Shown here piece by piece: positions 52,370-62,511 of a DNA stretch of 64,000 nt. The notes under the pieces were generated by a model. It saw only the letters and a program-made list of their open reading frames with translations. It ran no database searches and was not told the DNA's origin. Numbering within the stretch: the first letter of the stretch is position 1; every line of letters begins with the position of its first letter. The stretch spans positions 8,696,372 to 8,760,371 of the forward strand of contig NC_133782.1 of NCBI RefSeq assembly GCF_003597395.2. The letters run 5' to 3'. The stretch comes from Chelonoidis abingdonii. Taxonomy: Eukaryota; Chordata; Testudines; Testudinidae. Both the position numbers and the translations under genes were made by a program.

Positions 52370-53353
52370 GGCGCCCTCACCTTCCTAACGCGTCCTTCTT
52401 CGCTCCGTCCCACTCCCAGCTCCAGTAGCCGGGAGCGCAGCTGGCCCAGCCAGCGGGGCAGTTAGCTGGGGCCGGGAGCAGAGCGCTCCAGTAGCCCCGA
52501 GAGGCGTTTGAAATCCCCGCGGAGCAGCGACACTTACTGACCGAGGGGAAAAGGCCAGGGGTTGTTGCTTTGCTGTGGAGCCCAGGTGGGAAGCCGCAGC
52601 ACAGCCCCGCGCCTGCAGCCAGGCTCGCCTTCTCCCCAGGGCCGCTCCGCAGAGAGGGGAAGCAGGCGGCACAGGCGCTGGGAAAGAGCCGGCCCCATCC
52701 CCGAGGAGAGGGGCGCAGGGTCGCAGCTACCCGCCCTGCCCCCCAGAGCCCGCCTGGGCGACGCTGCCTCTGCGGGGGCTCTTTGCCCCTGGCCCCCCAA
52801 CGGCTGCTGCTCGCTGCCCCCTGCCGAGGCCGGGCGTGGGGCCCGAGGCCGAGTCTCCTCTCCCGCCCTCCCGGTGGATCAGTTACACGCAGCTGGCACA
52901 GGTGTGGGGCGCCCTTCAGACTCGCTCCAGCGACAAGGGCCAGACGCAGGGAGCAGCAGGGAAACATGCAGCCATCTTGGGCTCAGGCGGACAAAGAGCT
53001 GCCGTCTCTACCCTCCGTCCCCTCCCCGCGTGCGGCCCCCGTCCCCCCCCCCGCAGCTCGAACTAGCCTCGCCACCCTCCCTGTCCAGCCACCCCCCACC
53101 TTCTGTCCCCGCTGCTCCTGCAGCCTCGCGTCCGGGCCGTCGCAGCCCGACTCTCATCTAAGCCTTCGCAGCCATTTGCCCAGGCTTTTATAGGCGGCTG
53201 GCGGCCAATCATCAGCGAGCGGAATCCCTCTCCGGCCGCTGATGTGAGTCGAGCCCTGCGCGCTTGCGCAGTGAGAGGGTAGCGTGGGGGGGGGTGGGAC
53301 GGAGGAGTGAAAGGGGAGGAGGGAGCAGCTCACAGGAACCCTCCAAAAAAAAG
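52370..53353 (+). promoter_or_regulatory. TAF4: TAF4 CpG-island promoter and 5' UTR
   Basis: Very GC- and CpG-rich. Close to the gene lie a TTTATA element (53186-53191), a CCAAT box (53205-53209) and an NRF1-like GCGCTTGCGCA (about 53260-53270). A start site around 53215-53250 would give a 5' UTR of about 100-140 nt. The ATG at 53354 is preceded by AAAAAAAAG and followed by G, a good context. Long open frames on both strands in this block result from base composition. Confidence 0.65.
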
Positions 53354-53666
53354 ATGGCGGCGGGCTCGGATCTGCTGGATGAGGTTTTCCTGAACACGGA
53401 GGTGGATGAGAAGGTGGTGAGCGACCTGGTGGGCTCCCTGGAGTCTCAGCTGGCGGCCTCCGGTCATCACCACCAGCACCACAAGGCGCAGGAGCCCCTC
53501 AGGGCCGCTGGGGGGCTGCTGGGGAACCATGTTGTGAGCAGCAGTAGCAGCAGCAGCAGCCCTAGCCCTAGCCCTGGAGGAGTAGTAGTAGGAGGCAATG
53601 CTAATGTCCAAACAGAGAACAGCAGCAGCAAGATGGGACTCAGTGCCCCAGAGATCACAAAAGCAG
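53354..53666 (+). CDS. TAF4: TAF4 coding exon 1
   Basis: 104 codons plus one base. It ends MGLSAPEITKAG with donor GCAG|GTAACC. It includes GHHHQHHK, an AGC-type serine run (SSSSSSSSPSPSP) and a glycine/valine stretch. The last ~40 nt (GGACTCAGTGC...ATCACAAAAGCAGGT) resemble the tandem unit that fills the following intron. Confidence 0.93.
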
Positions 53667-56600
53667 GTAACCTGGGCAGGGGTGGGGGGCTCTCTGGGAA
53701 AGGGGCCTCCCCTCCCCCCACTCTCAAGCTCTGGCTGGCTCCCTCCCTTACTGCTTTCCCCCCTTTTCCTTCTCTCCTCCTCCTTGTTGTTGTGACAAGA
53801 ACTGGAGTGTAAGGGGTGGTATAAATCATATTGGGGAGAGCCCCCCCCACCAGGCCCTTTAGTATATGTCTGACTGTGCTCCTCCTCTCCCTCCTTGCTC
53901 CAGGGGTGTAGATGAGGTGTTTCTTGTCATATGGGGGTACTGCTCCCCATGATAGAGCCATAAACAGACACTAATGGGTTATCAGTCTCTTTTTTCTTAC
54001 CTTGTTGCTGGAGTGTAAAAGGCTGCTATTAATCATAGGGGTCAAGGAGGGGAACCAGTGGGGGGGAACTATCCCTTTGATAATAGCTTTCCCCCAGTTT
54101 GTTTGAATGTTCCTCTGCCTTCCCTGTTGCTAGTGTACATTGGATGGTGGGGTTTATTGGGGGGGATTCCCACTTAATAGTGCCTTCCAATCTCTGTCTG
54201 AGTGCTTCTTCCTCTCCCCCTTCTCTGTTGCTGAAGTGCAAAGGGGTGTTATTAATCATGACACCTGTTTCCTGTAGAGGAGGAAGTGAGGAGGGATTTC
54301 AAGGGAAAGAAGACCCTAAAAATGCCTCCCTTCTGGATATTCCCCCTTGCCCCTCTTGTAGCAGGAGCTTAGAGGGGGTACTCAACACCTTTCATTCCTC
54401 TTTCTCCTTCAAGAGGGTGTTGTGGCAACACAAGGTCCTGGTATTTGGGGGCGGGGGGGAGGGATTCAGGGCACAACCCCTATCCTCCTCTTTAGAATGT
54501 CTTCTCTATATCTGTCTGTGAACGTTTGCCCCCTTGATGGAGGAACTGGGTTATAAGGGAATGATCTTAATCGTAATATTAGGTCTCACTTTGAGAATAG
54601 GTGGGAGGTTTGTTTTTAGGGAAGGGAAAAATATCCTTATCTGCCCATTATTTATCTGTGATTCTGCCCCCCGTCCCTTCCTCCCCACACACACTTTTCT
54701 CTGCTTCTTGTTGCTGAAATGTAAGAGGATGTTGACATTAATAATGGCAGGGCTGTAATGAGGATCTTACAGGAGGGTCCTCTTAGCTACTGAGACACAC
54801 ATTATAAGGGTTATCTGTGACAGCTCCCTTCTCATTTCTCTCTCCTTAATTCAGGACCTGGACTGCCACGGCTGGTGTTAATCATGATACCAGGCCTCAT
54901 TAAATCAGGGTGAGGAGGTCTCAGGGCAGGAGGCCACATTGTAGTGTCCTCAGTGTCCAAGTCTGTTTTCTCCTCATATTTTTCTTTATGGTTGTGGGAG
55001 CCTGAGGAGCAGAATCACAACAGCAGGCCCTGGTATGGACAAAGTCCTCTTATGGAAACTTTTTCTGTCAGATTGACAGCTCTCACCCCCTACTTTTTAC
55101 ACTGTTGTACTAGTTGAACTCCATGATACTACTGGGTTCTACTATAGGAGATGACAGGATTGGGGGTAGAGAGTGCAAGGTATAGAGAGCACAGGGAGAA
55201 TTCTTTGTTGATTTCTTTCCTACTCTTTTTTTTTTCTTTTCCCTCTAGTTGCGGGAACCTGGAGTGCAAAGGATGTTGTTAAACATAATGTCAGGCCTGG
55301 AATGGCGGAGAGAAGAAAGTGTAGGGAAAAGAAGCACCCTCAACCCCCTTTATTGTCCAGATCCTATCTTGTGTGTCTGTCTTCCCTTTTTTCTCTTGTT
55401 CATGGCAGTGCAATAATTAATATCACTGCTGCCAGGTGTCCGTATGGGGAATAAATGGGCCTCAGGGTAACCTCTTTACACAGAGGAAGAGGACTTGTAT
55501 TTTCACCTCCTTTTTTCTTGTGTCAATGCATGCAGCATGAGGGGTGAAGCAGGCTTGGGAGGGTGGAGGAACACACTCCCTCTACATTTTTCTCCTCCTG
55601 CACGTTCTCTCCTTTGAACCTTGTTGTTGTTGATGTTTCAGGAGCTGGAGGAGTGCAAGGGGGCGTTATTAATCATAACACCAGGTCCCAGAGTTCAGCT
55701 CTGGATGGAGTCACTACAACCAGCACCAGCACCACCACCACCGCAGCAGCAGCAGGAGGAGGATCTGAAGCTGCTTCTGCTCCAGGGACCCTCAGTCAGG
55801 GCAAATCAGTGGTTATCAGTACCATGGCAACTGCCTTATCCACCAGGAATGGCAAAATTGGGACCACAACGGTGCAAACTTTGAATGGGAGTAATGTGGT
55901 GATGAACTCTCACCATTCGGGAAGTGCTGCTTTCTCTGGGACTCCTGCGACTGCTAATCCTGCTGCTGCACCTGCTGTTGCCCCTCTAGTTAACAATGGA
56001 CCTGGATCTGTGGGGAAAGGAAATACAGTTAATGCTGTTTTGCCATCAGCTTCTAACACTGTCATCCAGACTTCTTTCCTCAGCACTGCTGTGTCCTCCG
56101 CCTCATCCTCATCACCCACAGTAATCTCTTCGCAACCGTCACCAAGCATTGTAGGTGGGGGGCCTACTGTAGCACTGGTGAGGCCACCAATTCACACAGC
56201 AGGACCCACAGTTGCTGCTGCTGCTGCAGCCACCCAGAATGGGAGCAATACTGTGATCAATTCAGCCATCGGTGTGGGGAGTTTTCCTGCTGTTGCTGCA
56301 GTCACTGTGGGTTCTGGAGTTTCCCTCCAAACACCACTTGTGAACAGCCAGCCTGGTTCCAGTGTGCAGATACCACCCATCACACAGGTTCTCAAATCAA
56401 TATCCCAGCAGCAGACACTAGTTGCAAGTGGCCAGCCCAGTACTACAGGGGGTAACATGATAATTGGGCAAACTATGCAAGCTGGGCTCTCCAATGTGGC
56501 CCCCAATCCCGGTGGGATATCTCCTGCAGCTCCTGGTACCCCTACAGGAATGGCTAAGGGCACTGCCAGTACAGTGGCACAAAGTCTGCCAAGGACTCCA

Positions 56601-56712
56601 ACAGCAACTACAAGTGGTATCAGAGCAACTTTGACTCCCACAGTTTTAGCACCTCGTCTGCCTCAGGCACCTCAGAATCCAACTAATATTCAGAACTTTC
56701 AGTTACCACCAG
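53354..56712 (+). CDS. TAF4: TAF4, TFIID subunit 4 (N-terminal part, partial)
   Basis: Exons 53354-53666 and 55642-56712 join G|GA in phase 1 and encode the first 461 residues; the rest lies right of the window. The N-terminus MAAGSDLLDEVFLNTEVDEK and following VVSDLVGSLESQLAAS match TAF4. Exon 2 has the conserved blocks VQTLNGSNVVMNSHH, LVNNGP, TATTSGIRATLTPTVLAPRL and QNPTNIQNFQLPPG. TAF4 is a TFIID scaffold in the nucleus that pairs with TAF12 through a C-terminal histone fold and contacts activators through its N-terminal and TAFH regions. The N-terminal third is low complexity: a His/Gln patch, an eight-serine run, Ala/Ser/Thr-rich stretches. Unlike the large single first coding exon I recall in mammals, it is split by a 1975-bp intron. 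Confidence 0.95.
53667..55641 (+). repeat. TAF4: TAF4 intron 1: degenerate tandem array of ~100-180-bp units
   Basis: Variants of 'CTTGTTGCTGGAGTGCAAAGGG' and 'GTTATTAATCATAACACCAGGCCC' recur near 53786, 53895, 54001, 54124, 54226, 54404, 54532, 54706, 54852, 54985, 55105, 55249, 55396, 55520 and 55621. The 53895, 55105 and 55520 copies are weakest. Each core is usually preceded by a pyrimidine tract and followed by a G-rich stretch. The final unit spans the used acceptor and the start of exon 2. Found by eye; copy number and period are approximate. Confidence 0.8.
55642..56712 (+). CDS. TAF4: TAF4 coding exon 2
   Basis: 1071 nt, phase 1 in and out. Acceptor TGTTTCAG|GAGC, donor CACCAG|GTAAGT. 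The first residues, AGGVQGGVINHNTRSQ, are encoded by a tandem-repeat unit. After that come Thr/Ala/Ser-rich segments with interspersed conserved blocks up to FQLPPG, where the human protein continues MVLVRSENGQ (next exon, beyond the window). Confidence 0.95.
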
Positions 56713-57688
56713 GTAAGTAAAGACTAGAGATTTTTATTTAGTGGCTGTATATGTTGTTGAGAGGAAGATGAATATATCTAGATCTAGTTGTAAATCAAGG
56801 GGAAGCTTTTACTCTCAGATATCACTTGCTTTTGGACAGTGGCATGGGATATGGCATGATTTTTATGGTGTTTCGGATGACAAAGGCATGTTGACACAAT
56901 TATTTTAAAGTCTTACTATTGTTTAGATTTTCCTTTTTACTAAAATGCAAGTGTGAACAAAGCTGCAAGCCAACACAAATGTGATTAAAATGCTATTTTA
57001 ATGCACCTTGCTGTTTCATTTTCACATAATGCATTTTGACTTTAAAGCAGTTTTGTCAGTAATTCATCTAACCTAGCATGCTCCTCTTTTCCCTGTCCCT
57101 GTATGCCCCCCTTTACCATACAAGGAGCATTGCTTGGTAGTGCAGCAGCAGGTACAGCATAAGGAGAGAAGCTACCTTCTTTTACCATAAATATATTAAA
57201 ATAATATTAGAAATCTGAGTTATGCTCTCAAATTTGGAGCTCATGATGATGATCATTTATCACTGGACCTTCAATACAAAGGCGATCTTACTCTGTCCTT
57301 ACCTTACCCTGTTGTGTGTAGGGTTGCAGCGCCTGTAGTAACGAACATCGTGCTTAGTCAGGGAACCAATCCTGAGACCAGTAGGGAGTGAGTTAAAGGC
57401 AGAATAAAAAAAACCCCTCTGTTCTGAGAACTGGTCTATGCTCTGTCAAATATCCTTGGTTGGTTTTTTTTTGTGGTTTTGCTAGGTAATGTTACTATAC
57501 AAGAACAGCCAATTAAATTTTATTATTACTACCTAATGAAATCAATGGGGTGCATATGCAATTCATTTCAATAGGTCTTAGAGCAGTAAAAATGATCTCT
57601 GTTGAAACTACTACCCAACCTTAGATTGATGCACTTATTATTAAGATACCAGCAACCATATCTTACTGTACACTATGTTTCTGTATAA

Positions 57689-57880
57689 TACACCTCTACC
57701 TTGATATAATGCTGTCCTTGGGAGCCAAAAAATCTTACTGCGTTATAGGTGAAACTGTGTTATATTGAACTTGCTTTGATCCACCGGAGTGCACAGCCTC
57801 GCCCCCCGGGAGCACTGCTTTACCACGTTATACCCAAATTCGTGTTATATTGGGTGGCATTATATTGAGGTAACGGTGTA
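57689..57880 (+). mobile_element. TA-flanked MITE, copy 2
   Basis: Ends TACACCTCTACCTTGATATAA and the inverse of TTATATTGAGGTAACGGTGTA. Same family and orientation as 20138-20320, with shared GGGAGCCAAAAA and TGCTTTACCACGTTATA. Confidence 0.85.
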
Positions 57881-58373
57881 CTCCATTTATAGTATGTGGC
57901 ACTGCATGGTTCAGTTAAGTCAGTCATACATTCTGTATACTTAAATCACAATTGGGATATTAAAAATCTACATTTTTCTTGCGTAGAAAGATATTGCCTG
58001 GCAAGAATATTTCATATGCTGAAGTTTCAAAACTGTTTTTAAATTTATCAAAAAGTCTTAAACCTTTGGAATCCCTGTTTTTAAGTTGGAGCCTATTTTC
58101 ATAATAATAAAAACCTAAACTAAAAATGCATCATACTTTTCAGGATTTGAAGATGTTATCCCTTTCTGCGATATTAACAAAATTGCCCTTATGGTTTACA
58201 GTTGATGTTAGTAACATTTAGGTATATAGCTCCATAGCGGCAATATTGCAGTGCTACATAGTATAACTAATTATGGAAAACATCTACTGGACATGATCAG
58301 CAAGTTCTAATAAAGTGGTTTTTAAACCACTAACATTTTTATCAACATACTAAAATGTGCCCCATTTACCAAC

Positions 58374-58460
58374 AAGGGCCCAATCTTTATGGTTGAGCAT
58401 GCATAAGTTACTCCTGTGCATGGTCCCAGTGAAATCAAAGTAGGACTTTGCAGGATCTAG
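58374..58460. mobile_element. Fragment of a palindromic MITE
   Basis: GGGCCCAATCTTTATGG...GCATGCATAAGTTACTCC and ...ACTTTGCAGGATCTAG are inverted-type ends of a reptile MITE (GATCCTGCAAAG...GCATAAG). Related to 62228-62340. Confidence 0.5.
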
Positions 58461-59053
58461 ACTTTAATTTTTATGATTAAGTCCTTTAAATTTTAAATTT
58501 GACAAAAATCCAGAATCTCAAAAGAACTATATTTTTTGGTCAGCAGCTTCTATTGAGCACACTGGAAGCTGCTGGATGCTGAGCTGTTTTGAAAATCTGG
58601 TCCCAGTTATGGGTGCTGAATACTTCAGAAAATCTAACCCTAGATGTTTAGGGTTCTCCCCCTCTTCCTCAGTATCCACTTAAGTGCCATTAACTTTAAT
58701 GGAGTTTACATATATGTATGAGGGGAGAATATACTAATACAAAAACATAATGAATTAACTGAATTTTGAAGTACAGCACAGTGACCAAATTTTCAAAGGA
58801 AGTTTTACCCATCTGTCAAGTTGCTCCAGCAAAGTTTGTATATCCAAGTTTTTGCACGTACAAAACTTCAAATTAGTCTCTGCAAGCAACATTTGCACGT
58901 AAAAATTGGAGAGCTGTATGCTAATACAGTTTGCTCATGCAAATTTGAGGAGTTTATGCATGATATAACTAGAGAACAAAAGCTGCATGTGCAAATAGTA
59001 GTGTGCATAGAGTAACAACAATTTAGCATCCACTTTTGAAAAATTTGCCTGTT

Positions 59054-59452
59054 GTGTAGCACAGTGGCTCTCAACCTTTCCAGATTACTGTACCCTTTTT
59101 AGGAGTCTGATTTATCTTGCATACCATACCCCCTAGTTTCACCTCACTTAAAAACTATTTGCTTACAGAATCAGACAAAAAATACAAGTGTGTCACAGCA
59201 CATTGTTACTGAAAAATTGTTACTTATTTTTACTGTGTAATTATAAAATCAGAATATAAATATTATACTTACATTTCAGTGTATGCTATATACGGCAATA
59301 TAAACAAGTCGTATGAAATTTTTGTTTTTACTGACTTCGCTAGTGCTTTTTATGTAGGCTGTTGTAAAACTGGGCAAAAATCAGATGAGTTGATGTACCC
59401 CCGGAAGACCTCTGGGGGACATGTACCCCAGTTGAGAACCACTGGAGTAGTG
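59054..59452. mobile_element. hAT-type MITE, 383 bp
   Basis: The ends CAGTGGCTCTCAACCTTTCC (59062) and the inverse of CAGTTGAGAACCACTG (ending 59444) are inverted repeats. Flanking 8-mers GTGTAGCA and GAGTAGTG are an imperfect target duplication (5 of 8). I recognise the 'TACTGTACCCC...GTTGAGAACCACTG' layout as a turtle family from memory. The 59279-59485 open frame across it is incidental. Confidence 0.8.
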
Positions 59453-60654
59453 CATATTCTGTATTTATTTTCCAAACAAAAATAAACTAATTGTTTAATT
59501 TTCAGTCCCCACCCCCAAAAGTCCAATTACTGTTCCACATAAATGACACTGAATATAAAAATGTCAATATTTTATTAATCTGGGGCTTTACTAAAAGATT
59601 ATTTTAAAAAGTGTTTTTGAGGTAGTCTGCCTTTACCTTTACAAACAGTTTAGTTGATTTACACTTCTTAAAATATATTGCTGCTAGAGTGTCACCTGTA
59701 TGGTATATCAGTTTTTAGCTAGATGGAAATTAAAATAGCCAAATTAGAAATGTGTGAAAGCAGGGAGATTAATTGTTGTGGTGCTGTTGGGTTCTGCCAC
59801 ATTATTTATTGTTTTTCCCCTCCCCACGGAAACAGGGTTATCAACATTAGTTTTGGTTAATAATGGGTTCATTTTTGTTTTACCAAGGTCTTAAGAGGGT
59901 GGGAGAAGTGTGTGTATAATATATATACACAATGTGTTTATGGATATGAAAAGCGGTATATCTACACTTTCTCTTCTCCAGCAGCCCAGATTTGTAACTT
60001 GTAGCCTGAGCATTTGCAGCCCTGCTATACAATTCCAAAAATTGCCTAAAAAACCCATCTTTTTGGCTTTAGCAGAGATGCGGAAAATACTCTTGAATTG
60101 ACTTTAGAAAGGATGATTCTGTCAAGTATGCAACGAGTTTGTTTAAAGATAATTTCATAAAATGCACTATGAATCAAAATAAGTCATCTTCTGTTTTTAA
60201 CTACTTGCGTTTTTCTGAAGTAAATAGTGTGAGATCTTGTATGCACTCGTGGTAATAGCTGGGACAATTGATATTAAAACATCATGGCAGTTGTTTCAGA
60301 TACACAGAAAAGTATCTTAGTTGCTCATAGATGGAACAGAAGTCTGCAAGTAGAACAGAACTATGCAGCATATATGAGATCATAATTGGCAGGTGCTGCA
60401 AATGTTTTTTGATGATTTTCACACTTCTATAAATTTTATTTTTCCCCCGAAAAAGTTAGTTTTAGTATTAGCAAAGCAGTATTTTCACTTGCACTAGTAT
60501 ATAACAGGTTCTCAAAACTGGCCACAACTGAAATCTACAATCTTCTTACCGTAACTGTATTGTCAACCCTGGGAATTTAACAAAAAATGAAACAGGTTTC
60601 TCTGATCACAGGTATATTATACTGTTACTCTGTTCTGCTATCTTCTTATGGCAT

Positions 60655-60982
60655 TATAGTCGACACTATGAGCTAGGGATGTGGTTCCCAGCTCACAGGT
60701 ACGTACTCGCAGTAGCTCAGTGACAGCTAGCACCGGTGTAATAAAAGAAAGTATAGCTGTGGTATTATGGGCAGTAGCAGCAATGGCCCAGCTGAGCCAT
60801 GCTGAGTATGTATTCAGAGGGTTCAGACAGGTTTGTACGTAGCACAGCTAAGCCATGCTCCTGCTGCCCATGCTACCATGGCTACACTACTGTTTATACT
60901 TGAGCTCACTCTCATTGAGCTAGCATGAGTATGTCTGTGAGCTGGGGATCACACCCTAGCTTGTAGTGTAGACCGAGCCTAA
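60655..60982. mobile_element. Palindromic Harbinger-like MITE
   Basis: The right end TAGTGTAGACCGAGCC is followed by TAA. The left half (GAGCTAGGGATGTGGTTCCCAGCTCACAGG) reappears inverted on the right (CTGTGAGCTGGGGATCACACCCTAGCTTG). The left terminus is diverged, so the left boundary is approximate. Confidence 0.65.
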
Positions 60983-62227
60983 GACGCTTGCTAAGAGGTA
61001 TGCAGCAGAGTGTGTGGGGGCGGGGAAGTACTATATTCATATATTGAATTAAAACAGTACAGAGCTGGTAGATCAGGAGAGTTTTTTCCCCTCCCGTGTC
61101 CTTCTCTCCCCCCCTCCCCCGCCCAAGCCTAGGCAAAAGTGAAATATAGAAACCCCACTTTTTTCCTTTGAGTTTTAGTACTTATGAAAATTGCTGAAGA
61201 CTAAAGGTCCTTCTTGTCCACAGAATAGTATAGCAAAATGTAGTAACGGTTAAAGCTTCTCTACACACCAATCTGCAGGGATCACCCCTGGGTGATGGGA
61301 GTGTAGTAGATCATTCTCTTTGCCCACTTAATCCTCTGTTCTTTTGACTGAGACTGCCAACAAGGATATCACAGTTGTCCACTAGTCACTGAACTGATGC
61401 CACAAATTGATATTTATATAGGTCATAGAACAACCGTCAGATGGTAACGGTAGAGGGTCTCTATAGCTTTACTCCTCCCCCAGTATTTCCTAGCATCTGC
61501 TGGTAGTTGGATGTGGAAATGGGGACACAAATGTGTATTGTATTCTATCACCTACCTTCTGGGGTGGTTTTTTTGGGTCCTTGTGCACTATGAATAACTC
61601 CAGTGTCTGCCACCACTGGTAGCTTTCCCAAGCAATATTAGTGTGAAACTGACCTGATATGAGGAGTTTCATTGTTGTAGGGTTCTGAATACCACTAGTG
61701 AAAATGACCAATGTTAATTTCATGCTACTGCTGCTTAGTAGAGCTCTAGCTCCAGTGCTTCCACTGGCATCTATGTAATCTGTATACTGAAAAGGACATT
61801 ATCCATTTATATTTGTCTCACATTTGGATGGTTTTCTTCACAACCATAGAGGTTGGATACTTAATTTGTTTTAAATGGAGGTTTAAATTCTACAGCAATA
61901 TATGGGTTTTGGCTCTGTCGCTGGAGGAAGATTGTTACTTCTCTTGGTTTTGGTTTTTGGTGTTTTTTCCAACCCCTGCTTATTGTGGTCCCATTTAGAA
62001 AAGTATTTTATGCCTAACTTTAAGTATATACTCAAGTCTCATTGACTTGAATAGTGATGCTTTCCTGAACTGGAGCCATTAAAAGCAGCTTGCACACCTG
62101 TAGTATATATATTTTTTGGCAAACAGTCCTCTTTATATTTAAACATCCAAATGTTTGTCACCAAAAATCAACTGGGTGCACCACAATAATTGTCATAAAA
62201 TTGGCATGAAGGCACAGAGAGAGACTT

Positions 62228-62340
62228 TGGTCCCAATCCTGTAAACCGTTTTATGTACATGTGATCGTACTCGGATGTATGGTCCCACTGACTTCAGTAT
62301 AGAGATGTATCTACTAATGTTTTTCCAGGATTGGTATCCT
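62228..62340. mobile_element. Palindromic MITE
   Basis: GGTCCCAATCCTGTAAACCG at the left is mirrored by TTTTTCCAGGATTGGTATCC at the right, with a 'GGTCCCACTGACTTCAGTA' centre. Typical layout of the CCTGCAAA...GGTCCCATTGA reptile MITE. Confidence 0.55.
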
Positions 62341-62479
62341 AGACTAGTAAGCATAAGAGGTTGGAAGGAAAAAAGGCGAAGCTAACAGATTTTGAATAAA
62401 ATGATCTAAATAGTTTTTTCATTGTAAAACTCTGATACTTATTATAGCTGAGCACATTGCTTTTTGGGTCCATTCTCTT

Positions 62480-62480
<1 letters not shown>

Positions 62481-62508
<28 letters not shown>
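62481..62508 (+). repeat. Poly(T) tract of 28 T
   Basis: Uninterrupted T run followed by AAGTAGGC, in TAF4 intron 2. Confidence 0.9.

Positions 62509-62511
<3 letters not shown>

Noticed and set aside
52377..53193. Open frames of 160-207 codons on both strands upstream of TAF4
   Set aside because: Arg/Pro/Ala/Gly-rich composition in a CpG island, several frames open at once, no recognisable domain.
53264..53353. Upstream in-frame extension of TAF4
   Set aside because: It would begin at TTG, not ATG, and the protein N-terminus MAAGSDLLDEVF matches the family at 53354.
53667..53812. TAF4 exon 1 read-through to the stop at 53812
   Set aside because: The extension has no family match, while the spliced frame into exon 2 does.
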